From NCBI GenBank assembly GCA_963205155.1, contig CAUJJY010000376.1, forward strand, positions 1 to 10,206: a stretch of DNA of 10,206 nt, given 5' to 3'. A program made the position numbers and the translations under genes. Source of the stretch: Candidatus Zixiibacteriota bacterium. Lineage in GTDB: Bacteria > Zixibacteria > MSB-5A5 > CAIYYT01. The notes under the pieces are model-generated. The model ran no database searches and was not told where the DNA came from. It saw only the letters and a list, made by a program, of their open reading frames with translations. Positions 1-6,649 of this stretch are shown piece after piece (positions within the stretch are counted from its first letter, which is position 1; each line of letters opens with the position of its first letter).

Positions 1-218
1 AATTGAGAATGGAGCATGTGCATCGGTTGCGAATTATCACTTCAAAGTTTCAAGGCTTGGTGATCTTCCTCACCGATTCACGATATCAAATGTTTCCACC
101 AAGCCTGATGTCGGTACAGATGACTGTGACCAAACGGAATCGGAAAACCGCGATTGTCACGATTACCCGAAGCAAAATTTGTTCTGAAGGTAAAAGTGTG
201 GAAATGTTACTGTCATGA
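1..218 (+). CDS. imuA: ImuA C-terminal fragment (RecA-like mutasome protein)
   Basis: This is the 3' end of a gene cut by the window start. The frame whose codons begin at base 3 is open from the edge to a TGA at 216-218. The visible 71 residues fit the end of the RecA-like fold of ImuA: an HRLRIITSKFQGLVIFL strand-helix-strand stretch, a MFPPSLMSVQMTV segment like the 'PS..LRL' strand of the family, and a final TAIVTITRSK strand. In the mutasome ImuA binds ImuB and supports translesion synthesis by DnaE2. The stop overlaps the imuB start as ATGA (215-218), the usual sign of translational coupling. The fragment alone is poorly conserved, so the assignment rests on pattern, overlap and position before imuB. 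Promoter and any LexA box lie upstream of the window. Family membership is an inference. Confidence 0.72.
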   Translation, partial: LRMEHVHRLRIITSKFQGLVIFLTDSRYQMFPPSLMSVQMTVTKRNRKTAIVTITRSKICSEGKSVEMLLS

Positions 219-1711
219 AAACCCGTGTCGCTTGCATAAACGTCATTGACTTCCCGCTGTGTGTGTTACTAAAAGACCTTGCCCCAAGGTCACTCTATCC
301 TTATGCGGTTGCGGAAAATGAGCATCCCCACGCATTGTTAGTTGCTGTAAATCAAATTGCCGAGCGCGATGTGCATGTCGGGATGACTGTTGCACAGGCG
401 CGTAATCGCTGTGCCCAACTCCGGATACTGGTGCAAGACACAAAACAAGAAAAGTACGAATCGGATAAACTCCAGGAATTGTTGTACTGTGTCGGGCCTC
501 ATGTGGAAACTGGTGCGCCCGGCGAATACTATCTTGAACTCCGCGGTCTTACCCGTCTCCACGGTGGTGAGGATGGTATCGGGAAACGTATCCGCAGTCT
601 GTTCCCACCAACGACGTATGCAGTGAAAGTAGGTATTGCCGGCAATAAACCGGTGGCGCGAATTGCATCGCTAATAGCCCACAATAACGAAACACTAATT
701 ATTCCCCATGGCAGCGAGCGCGATTTTCTTTCACCGCTTCCGATCGCAGCACTGGGACTCACGCACGATACTTATCTCATGCTCAATTCGCTTGGGCTCA
801 AAACTATTGGGGAGATCACGCGGCTTCCAATACAAGAAATCACAAGGCGTTTCGGCGAGGATGCGCATTGTTTAGTGGAGTGTTTACAATGCGAAAATAC
901 TTCACCTGTTTCGCCATTTGCCTTCTCCAATGAACGCTTTGCGGAATTGCGTTTTGACGATCCTTTGGATAGCCTGTCACAACTCGAAGATAACATTGTC
1001 CGCCTATTGCAATCAATGTTGGAGAAATTACAGTCCTCCGGAGAAGGTTGTCGGGAAATATCAATACTACTTGAAGGTGCATATTTCAAACCAAAGCAGA
1101 TAAACGTAAGACTAAATCAATTAACCTGTTCGTTATCAGCATGGAGAAGACAAGTTCACCACTCTCTATCAGGCATTCAATTAGTGTTTGGTGTCACAAC
1201 AATTCGAGTTACATTATCGACTGTCGCCCCACTTCGACCCAGTCAAATGTCGTTATTTTCCTCCGCAGTAGCAGATGATGTTACCACTCATCGATGCAAA
1301 ACAGAACTGGACAGACTGCCGTTGTCACGTATCGCAATACTGAATAAAGTACTTCCTGAAGAGAGTGTCCGGTTAAATTTACAAAATGACAATGTGGCAC
1401 GTGATGTTAATCAATCCTGCATCACGCCGCAGTGCTACTATTCAGGTAGTTCGCTCGCCGGACTTCGCTTATACAAAAATCCGCAGACTATCAAGGTCAC
1501 AACTGATAAAAGTAATTTGTATGGCATCGTAAGCGCTGCCGGTGTCGAGCGTGTTGTCTGGCAATGCGCGCCATACCACCTATCCGGAGGATGGTGGGAG
1601 CGCGAGTTTCAGCGGTCTTATTATGAAGTCGAAACTGATCGCGGGATGAGTTATTTACTCTTCCGTGACGAGATCCAGTCGAAATGGTTCCTGCAGGGGT
1701 ATTTTGACTAA
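215..1711 (+). CDS. imuB: ImuB, inactive Y-family polymerase-like mutasome adaptor
   Basis: This complete 498-residue protein is of normal length for ImuB. The N-terminal half follows the Y-family polymerase fold: palm start RVACINVIDF (4-13), GEYYLEL (103-109) where active polymerases have SIDEAYLD, the KVGIAGNKPVARIAS segment (138-152) and a helix-hairpin-helix region (about 178-215, LGLKTIGEITRLP). Two of three catalytic acids are replaced (N9 for Asp, G103 for Asp) and E104 is kept, as expected for a non-catalytic ImuB. QMSLF at 344-348 is a canonical beta-clamp binding motif. The C-terminus (459-498, GWWEREF then YYEVETDRG and WFLQGYFD) is the typical ImuB tail. In the known system ImuB bridges ImuA, DnaE2 and the clamp at lesions. 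The ATG overlaps the imuA stop and has no strong ribosome site of its own, so coupling is likely. Confidence 0.95.
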   Translation: MKTRVACINVIDFPLCVLLKDLAPRSLYPYAVAENEHPHALLVAVNQIAERDVHVGMTVAQARNRCAQLRILVQDTKQEKYESDKLQELLYCVGPHVETGAPGEYYLELRGLTRLHGGEDGIGKRIRSLFPPTTYAVKVGIAGNKPVARIASLIAHNNETLIIPHGSERDFLSPLPIAALGLTHDTYLMLNSLGLKTIGEITRLPIQEITRRFGEDAHCLVECLQCENTSPVSPFAFSNERFAELRFDDPLDSLSQLEDNIVRLLQSMLEKLQSSGEGCREISILLEGAYFKPKQINVRLNQLTCSLSAWRRQVHHSLSGIQLVFGVTTIRVTLSTVAPLRPSQMSLFSSAVADDVTTHRCKTELDRLPLSRIAILNKVLPEESVRLNLQNDNVARDVNQSCITPQCYYSGSSLAGLRLYKNPQTIKVTTDKSNLYGIVSAAGVERVVWQCAPYHLSGGWWEREFQRSYYEVETDRGMSYLLFRDEIQSKWFLQGYFD

Positions 1712-1718
1712 CCCGTAC

Positions 1719-4700
1719 ATGGGTGATATGGATTACGTTGAACTACACTGTAAATCAAATTTCTCGTTTCTTGAAGGAGCCAATCATCCTGAAGAACTTG
1801 TAAAACACGCCGCGCAATTGGGATACTCTGCACTGGCACTCACTGACACCAACGGGGTCTATGGAGCAGTACGATTTGCCGAAGCTGCAAAGTTAAGCGG
1901 GGTTCGACCAATTTTTGGCAGCGAAGTAGTGCTTGAAGACAATACACGGTTGGTGTTATTGGCAACTAATCGGGATGGTTATCGCAACCTTAGCCTGCTA
2001 TTGGCAGATGCGCTCCAAAGTTATCCCAAAGGCGAGGCGCGCGTGGCATTTGACCAAATCAAGAACTTTGCCGATGGGCTCATTGCCCTTTCCGGAACTA
2101 CACTGTATGACGGTGTCCTATCCGGGAAGATTGACGACATGGAAACCCGTGCCAAAATGCTGTCCGGAATTTTCGGCAAAGACAATTTCTTTCTCGAACT
2201 GTATCACCATCAATTGCCGCAGCATGAAAAGTATTGCGAGAAACTCGTGTTTCTTGGCGCCAAACTTGGCATTCCCGTCGTGGCAACAAATATGGTGCAC
2301 TACTGCGTTCCCGACGACCGGCGGGTACAGGATGTCCTGACCTGCATAAAGCATGGAGTCTCTCTCGACAATGCTGATGGTTTGCTCTACCCGAACAACG
2401 ATAGATTTCTAAAACCCAAATCGCTGATGATTGAGAAGTTTGCCCGCTCTCCCGATGCAATTATGAATTCACTCAAAATTGCTGAACGCTGTAAATTTAC
2501 AATGCGAGATCTGTCTACTGTCCTGCCTGATTTCCCCGTTCCGGATGGTGAAACAACAAGTACCTATCTGCGCAAATTGGTTTTCGCTGGTGCCAGACGT
2601 AGGTGCGGTGAGCTTTCTGAAATCGTCACTTCACAGCTCAACCATGAACTCTCAATCATCGATCGACTTAACCTGTCTGGTTACTTTCTCATTGTTTGGG
2701 ATATTTGCAGGTTTTGTCGGGAGCGGAGCATCCTTTGTCAAGGCCGTGGCTCGGCTGCCAATTCCGCGGTCTGTTATTGTTTGGAAATTACAGCAGTTGA
2801 TCCAATCAGACTCGAATTATTGTTCGAACGTTTCCTCTCGGAAGAAAGAAAAGAACCGCCGGATATCGACATCGACATCGCTTCCGACCGACGTGAGGAA
2901 GCGATCCAGTACGTGTATGCAAAGTACGGGCGTGATCACGCGGCAATGGTGTGCAATGTCATCTGTTATCGCCGGCGCTCTGCTGTACGAGAGGTCGCCA
3001 AGACGCTGGGACTCTCCCCCAGTGATATTGATAAGCTCGCCAAGTGTCTTGACCATTTTACCAACGACTTGAAAGAAACCGAGGTTCGCTTTGCCGAACA
3101 GGGTATCGACCTTAATGATAAGCGAGTGAAGTTGCTTATTGAGCTTTCACGCCGGCTTCAGGGCTTTCCACGACACCTCGGAATTCATTGCGGAGGTATG
3201 ATTGTCACCAAAACACCGTTAGCGGAGATCGTCCCAGTCGAAAACGCGACGATGCCTAACCGTACGGTGATTCAATGGGACAAAGACGACTCGGCTGATA
3301 TGGGATTAGTGAAAATTGACTTACTTGGACTGGGGATGTTGACGCTGATTGATCTTGCCTTAAAGCTTGTCCAACAGCACCGGGCAGTGGCTATTGACAT
3401 AAGTAAGATTTCGTATTCAGATGCCAAGGTCTATGACCTGCTGTGCAGTGCCGACACGCTTGGAGTATTTCAGGTCGAATCGCGTGCACAAATGAACACC
3501 CTGCCGAGAATGCGACCGCGATGCTTTTATGACCTGGTAGTAGAAGTGGCAATTATCCGACCCGGCCCGATCCAGGGCAAAATGGTTCACCCCTATTTAC
3601 GACGCCGTAACGGCGAAGAGCCGATCAGCTACCTGCATCCTACATTAGAGCCGGTGCTTAGGCGCACGTTGGGTATCCCATTATTCCAGGAGCAGGGAAT
3701 TCGCGTTGCGATGACTGTCGCCGGCTTCACTCCCGCCCAAGCAGATAGCCTTCGGCGTTCGATAGGTCATCGACAATCAAAAGCACGAATCGCCGCTCTC
3801 AAAGAGTCTCTTATTGATGGCATGGGGAGAAACGGGATTGACACAACTACTGCAGAGCAGATTTACAATCAACTTGCAGCGTTTGCTGATTTTGGTTTTG
3901 CCGAGTCGCACGCAGCATCATTTGCATTACTGGTATATGTCTCGGCATGGCTGAAGGTGTATTATCCGGTTGAATTCTACTGCGCGCTACTAAATGCTCA
4001 ACCTATGGGTTTCTATACCCCGGCAAGTATTGTCTACGAAGCAATGCGAAAAAATGTAGTGGTGAAGAATGTCTGTATCATTAACAGTTATTGGGATTGC
4101 ACACTTGAGGGTGATGCGATTCGTCTAGGGTTGAACCATGTGCTAAGTCTAGGTTCTGCAGCCGGAGAGCATATCCTGGCTGAACGTACTCGTGAACTAT
4201 TTTCCACCCTTAAGGACGTCGTCCAACGAGCCGGATTAGCAAGACATCAAATTGAGCAATTGGCACAGGTAGGAGCATTTGATTGTTTTGGCATTTCACG
4301 ACGTGAAGCGCTTTGGCAAGTGCTTTCATTGGTGCGGCAAACCGACTATGAACTGGAGCTTGTTTCCGCTGCCACCGGGTCTGAATTGCTGCCACTGATG
4401 CGTGCCATTGACGTTGTACACTCCGATATCATTGGACTTTCGCTATCAACCGGCCCGCACCCGATGGCTTTGGTGCGCGATACACTCCGAAAAGAAAATG
4501 TCTTGTCGTCGCAAGAGCTTCGGGATGTCCCGGATGGGCGTTCAGTATGCGCCTGCGGTATGGTAGTCATCAGGCAACGACCGTTGACAGCGAAAGGATT
4601 TGTTTTCATCACTCTCGAGGATGAAACTGGATTTGCGAATATCGTGGTCAAACCTGATCTCGCCAAGCGATTCCGCAGCGACGTTATCTTTTCAAATGTT

Positions 4701-4820
4701 CTCTATGTCTGGGGAAAGATAGAACGCAAGGACGGGGTAGTAAATGTTGTCGGCGGGCGTTTTCGCTCTGTGGCAATTGATAGCGACAGTATCAAGTTGA
4801 AGTCGCGGGATTTTCATTAG
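1719..4820 (+). CDS. dnaE2: Error-prone DNA polymerase DnaE2 (ImuC)
   Basis: This C-family DNA polymerase is the catalytic member of the ImuA-ImuB-DnaE2 mutasome and extends DNA past lesions. The 1033 residues match a full-length DnaE2. Order: N-terminal PHP domain beginning VELHCKSNFSFLEGA (about 7-21) and running to about 220; palm with PDIDIDI near 381-387 giving the catalytic pair D384 and D386, and the third aspartate D534 in KIDLLGLGML; fingers with LFQEQGIRVA and ADFGFAESHAASFALL (about 723-738); helix-hairpin-helix and OB-fold domains (about 945-1015, with GFVFITLEDETGFANIVV). The PHP domain lacks several metal ligands, as is usual for DnaE2, so proofreading is not expected. The frame is open from 1665, inside imuB; ATG 1719 or 1728 is preferred because homology starts there. 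AGGGG at 1695-1699 is a distant ribosome site. It lies 7 bases after imuB, in one operon. Confidence 0.95.
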   Translation: MGDMDYVELHCKSNFSFLEGANHPEELVKHAAQLGYSALALTDTNGVYGAVRFAEAAKLSGVRPIFGSEVVLEDNTRLVLLATNRDGYRNLSLLLADALQSYPKGEARVAFDQIKNFADGLIALSGTTLYDGVLSGKIDDMETRAKMLSGIFGKDNFFLELYHHQLPQHEKYCEKLVFLGAKLGIPVVATNMVHYCVPDDRRVQDVLTCIKHGVSLDNADGLLYPNNDRFLKPKSLMIEKFARSPDAIMNSLKIAERCKFTMRDLSTVLPDFPVPDGETTSTYLRKLVFAGARRRCGELSEIVTSQLNHELSIIDRLNLSGYFLIVWDICRFCRERSILCQGRGSAANSAVCYCLEITAVDPIRLELLFERFLSEERKEPPDIDIDIASDRREEAIQYVYAKYGRDHAAMVCNVICYRRRSAVREVAKTLGLSPSDIDKLAKCLDHFTNDLKETEVRFAEQGIDLNDKRVKLLIELSRRLQGFPRHLGIHCGGMIVTKTPLAEIVPVENATMPNRTVIQWDKDDSADMGLVKIDLLGLGMLTLIDLALKLVQQHRAVAIDISKISYSDAKVYDLLCSADTLGVFQVESRAQMNTLPRMRPRCFYDLVVEVAIIRPGPIQGKMVHPYLRRRNGEEPISYLHPTLEPVLRRTLGIPLFQEQGIRVAMTVAGFTPAQADSLRRSIGHRQSKARIAALKESLIDGMGRNGIDTTTAEQIYNQLAAFADFGFAESHAASFALLVYVSAWLKVYYPVEFYCALLNAQPMGFYTPASIVYEAMRKNVVVKNVCIINSYWDCTLEGDAIRLGLNHVLSLGSAAGEHILAERTRELFSTLKDVVQRAGLARHQIEQLAQVGAFDCFGISRREALWQVLSLVRQTDYELELVSAATGSELLPLMRAIDVVHSDIIGLSLSTGPHPMALVRDTLRKENVLSSQELRDVPDGRSVCACGMVVIRQRPLTAKGFVFITLEDETGFANIVVKPDLAKRFRSDVIFSNVLYVWGKIERKDGVVNVVGGRFRSVAIDSDSIKLKSRDFH

Positions 4821-4821
4821 C

Positions 4822-5499
4822 CTAAGCCACACGCACAATACATTCCGGCGAATCATTGCGAGGCGAATTAACGACCTTCGAAACCTCGTAGACGGATAAG
4901 TCAGTTTCAGGGTATGAGCGCAGAAGACCTGCTGCCGACTCATCGTCTCCTTCAAGCCACAAGGATTCTTCACTCTTCGGCAGGATTACCGGCATCCGGT
5001 TGTGGACTTGTGCTGCCAGAACACTTGGCTCTGTCGTGATAATAGTAAATGTCGCCAATCTCTTCCCGTCGAAACGCTCCCACGTATCCCATAATCCGGC
5101 AAAAGAAAATGGTTCACCTTCCCGGATCGTAAAATACATCGGCGCCTTGAGCTTCTTGGTGGGCAATGAACCGGGCAATTCCTTCCATTCAAAATAGCCG
5201 GTCGCTGGTACCAGACAGCGGCGCCTCTTGAATGAAGCCCGGAAACTCGGCTTTTCTCTCACCGTTTCCGCTCGAGCGTTAATGAGCCGGTTTCCGATTG
5301 TCTCATCCTTCGACCAGGATGGCACCAGTCCCCAGCGCATTAATTGCATTATCCTCTTGCCATCGTCAACGGCGACGACCGGGCTCTCCTGCATCGGTGC
5401 AATATTGTAACGCGGACGAAAGGTGAAGTCCACATCCGTAAAGCCGTACTGCAATAGCAATCGCTCATGTTCAAGCGCTAATGTAAATCGTCCACACAT
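4822..5499 (-). CDS. yedK: SRAP-family abasic-site crosslinking protein (YedK/HMCES)
   Basis: This 225-residue protein is a complete SOS response-associated peptidase (SRAP) family member. In characterised members Cys2, exposed after removal of Met1, forms a thiazolidine crosslink with abasic sites in single-stranded DNA and protects them from strand breakage. Key elements are present: MCGRFTL at the start (C2), RPRYNIAPMQ (28-37, N32), WGLVPSW (56-62), NARAET (74-79, N74 and R76), RCLVPATGYFEW (94-105, active-site E104), FAGLWDTW (133-140), and VHNRMPVIL (165-173, active-site H166). The start must be this ATG because Cys2 is catalytic; GGA six bases upstream is a plausible ribosome site. The gene converges on dnaE2 with one base between the stop codons. 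The family is known to co-occur with SOS mutagenesis genes, which agrees with this setting. Confidence 0.96.
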   Translation of the reverse strand: MCGRFTLALEHERLLLQYGFTDVDFTFRPRYNIAPMQESPVVAVDDGKRIMQLMRWGLVPSWSKDETIGNRLINARAETVREKPSFRASFKRRRCLVPATGYFEWKELPGSLPTKKLKAPMYFTIREGEPFSFAGLWDTWERFDGKRLATFTIITTEPSVLAAQVHNRMPVILPKSEESLWLEGDDESAAGLLRSYPETDLSVYEVSKVVNSPRNDSPECIVRVA

Positions 5500-5512
5500 A
5501 AATTTCCAAATC

Positions 5513-5539
5513 AGTATGAAATAGAGGTCAACTTGTCAA
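5513..5539 (-). promoter_or_regulatory. Possible promoter of the SRAP gene
   Basis: On the minus strand a perfect TTGACA (plus bases 5534-5539) is followed 15 bases later by CATACT (5513-5518), a 4/6 match to TATAAT. The element lies just upstream of the SRAP start and would give a very short leader. The spacing is shorter than the preferred 16-18 bases, so this is a weak call. No Escherichia-type CTG-N10-CAG or Bacillus-type GAAC-N4-GTTC LexA box was recognised here. The 73-base gap between the SRAP and DUF1272 genes (5500-5572) holds nothing else that I can see. Confidence 0.28.
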
Positions 5540-5572
5540 AGTGGCCCGAGAGCTTGTCCCGAAATGCTCCGA

Positions 5573-5881
5573 CTACCGATCCTCCGGTGCAATGTGTCTG
5601 ATCTTCGCCGCAAACTTTGCGTGACTCGCCAAATCAACTTGTCTGTGCTTGACAATCGTGCTCGCCGGGTCCTTCCCGAGGAAATTGTCACTCTTCCAAT
5701 TCTTCGCCGGCCGAATCGGGCGCGGGACAAAACCACCGCCACAATTGGGGCAGACATTGCTCAAAACAACGTCAGCACACGATGAACAGAATGTGCACTC
5801 GTAGCTGCAGATGCGCGCTTCCAAAGAGTCAGCCGGCAGTGATTTATTGCAATGTTCACAGGTTGGCCTAAGTTCCAGCAC
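5573..5881 (-). CDS. DUF1272 small cysteine-rich (zinc-binding) protein
   Basis: This small protein of 102 residues starts MLELRPTCEHC and carries the DUF1272 signature: cysteines at 8, 11, 25, 29, 32, 35, 44 and 47, the stretch ARICSYECTFCSSCA (22-36), CPNCGGGF (44-51) and the closing RPIRP (54-58). Eight cysteines in CxxC-like pairs suggest two structural zinc sites. No biochemical role is established for the family. Residues 59-102 are a basic, low-complexity tail beyond the conserved part (family proteins are often shorter), with no motif that I recognise. The start is GTG, supported by AAGGAG five bases upstream. It lies 73 bases before the SRAP gene and 84 bases after the lipoprotein gene on the same strand, so cotranscription is possible but not shown. 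Function remains unknown. Confidence 0.9.
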   Translation of the reverse strand: MLELRPTCEHCNKSLPADSLEARICSYECTFCSSCADVVLSNVCPNCGGGFVPRPIRPAKNWKSDNFLGKDPASTIVKHRQVDLASHAKFAAKIRHIAPEDR

Positions 5882-5886
5882 TTTGT

Positions 5887-5892
5887 CTCCTT
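5887..5892 (-). promoter_or_regulatory. Ribosome binding site of the DUF1272 gene
   Basis: The minus strand reads AAGGAG, then ACAAA, then GTG at 5881-5879. The near-perfect Shine-Dalgarno at five-base spacing decides the start codon as GTG. The T-run on the plus strand at 5891-5897 is the A-rich lead-in to this site and not a terminator. Confidence 0.75.
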
Positions 5893-5965
5893 TTTTTCAC
5901 GATCAGAATTAATTGCGCTAAACCGGAGGTATTCAGAGCCTCTGTCTCTTCGCTTTCACGGTCTG

Positions 5966-6514
5966 CTACAATTGCGAGTTGATATGGATCTGGCCCGCAT
6001 CAAACTGCGGTATAATCGCGTCCGCCGTCAATGAAGTGTCCGTATATCCAAATGGCAACAGGGGATTTACCAGTAGATCGATCGCCACATTTGTATCCGG
6101 AGCGTTACCAAATGCCCAAAAATGCAAGGTCACGTAGAGGCCATTTCCAGCTCCAACACCAACCGTATCGATAGCGCCTATCTGAATTGTGTCGTGACGA
6201 ACGTAGAATCGCGTCAAGAAGAAGTCTTCACAACGACTTCCGATAAAGGAAACTGAATCGCAACGCATGACGCTCGACGCGTATCGCAAGGGTAAGCTAA
6301 GGGCAGCAATCGGCTTATCATTCTCGAAGTAGACCGGCATACTGAACGTATCTCCCCCGGTAACCACGATATCCTTGGACATATAGACTTTGTTTGTAAG
6401 CGGCTTTTCGGGTTCCGTCGAGCTGCCACACCCCGGCAAGAGGTGCGCAACTGCAGTTGCAACAAACACAACAATGCACAGTCTGATTGGAATCCGGCCA
6501 AATATATGAGTCAT
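5966..6514 (-). CDS. Secreted lipoprotein with cohesin-like beta domain
   Basis: From the ATG at 6514 this is a 182-residue protein. Its N-terminus has basic residues (R7, R11), a hydrophobic core CIVVFVATAVAHLL (13-26) and a lipobox-like LPGC (26-29), so lipid attachment at C29 is likely although Pro at -2 is unusual. After a short polar linker (SSTEPEKP) the mature part is beta-rich: DTFSMPVYFEND (55-66), IAALSLPLRY (69-78), NGLYVTLHFWAFG (124-136) and a closing GQIHIN (174-179). This resembles the cohesin/carbohydrate-binding type beta-sandwich common in secreted proteins of FCB-group bacteria, where such domains bind dockerins or other surface partners. Cysteines 85 and 95 could pair. The frame extends upstream to a TTG at 6550, but the ATG gives the better signal peptide; neither has a Shine-Dalgarno. 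The protein family is inferred, and the role is unknown. Confidence 0.75.
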   Translation of the reverse strand: MTHIFGRIPIRLCIVVFVATAVAHLLPGCGSSTEPEKPLTNKVYMSKDIVVTGGDTFSMPVYFENDKPIAALSLPLRYASSVMRCDSVSFIGSRCEDFFLTRFYVRHDTIQIGAIDTVGVGAGNGLYVTLHFWAFGNAPDTNVAIDLLVNPLLPFGYTDTSLTADAIIPQFDAGQIHINSQL

Positions 6515-6599
6515 CACTAACAAATACGATGTCGAAGCTGCGTTGTGCAATCACTTTTTTGAACAAGCGACGGCTTCGCGTCGATCCCGCCGAATACGG

Positions 6600-6628
6600 T
6601 TGCAATAGTCTCCTTTTGCGCATATCTT
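6600..6628 (+). promoter_or_regulatory. Possible promoter of the flavodiiron gene
   Basis: TTGCAA (6600-6605) and TATCTT (6623-6628) are separated by 17 bases, each matching 4 of 6 positions of the sigma-70 consensus. They lie in the 135-base divergent gap between the lipoprotein and flavodiiron genes (6515-6649). The implied leader is short but leaves room for the ribosome site at 6639. The same gap has a 5-bp inverted repeat (CGACG/CGTCG, 6568-6583). No recognisable NO- or O2-responsive operator (NorR, NsrR, FNR) was seen. Confidence 0.3.
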
Positions 6629-6638
6629 GAGCGCCATG

Positions 6639-6644
6639 AAGGAG
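6639..6644 (+). promoter_or_regulatory. Ribosome binding site of the flavodiiron gene
   Basis: AAGGAG is followed by AACCA and then the ATG at 6650, a strong Shine-Dalgarno at five-base spacing. An ATG at 6636 lies in another frame and is not the start. Confidence 0.75.
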
Positions 6645-6649
6645 AACCA

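Noticed and set aside
2..187. A second open frame at the left edge ending TGA at 185-187
   Set aside because: The frame ending at 218 fits the ImuA strand pattern and has the ATGA overlap with imuB. The other frame is rich in Asp, Cys and His and has no such fit.
1665..1718. Upstream ATG for dnaE2 inside imuB
   Set aside because: The added 18 residues (MTRSSRNGSC...) lack any family similarity, and homology starts after ATG 1719/1728.
2862..2882. Short repeated GACATC units
   Set aside because: They encode the DIDIDI catalytic motif of DnaE2 and are not a microsatellite of note.
2479..3072. Long open frame (197 codons) in another frame within dnaE2
   Set aside because: It lies wholly inside a well-conserved dnaE2 region and encodes no recognisable domain; it is a shadow.
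4346..4973. Minus-strand open frames across the end of dnaE2 and SRAP
   Set aside because: They overlap two confidently identified genes, with no domain or ribosome site of their own.
5891..5897. T-run as a plus-strand terminator
   Set aside because: No stem precedes it and no plus-strand gene ends here; on the minus strand it is the A-rich flank of the DUF1272 ribosome site.
6515..6550. TTG start at 6550 for the lipoprotein
   Set aside because: It adds 12 residues before the natural signal-peptide start and has no Shine-Dalgarno.
6568..6583. Inverted repeat CGACG-6-CGTCG as terminator or operator
   Set aside because: The stem is only 5 bp with no T-run, and no gene ends here; chance is a fair explanation, although an operator cannot be excluded.
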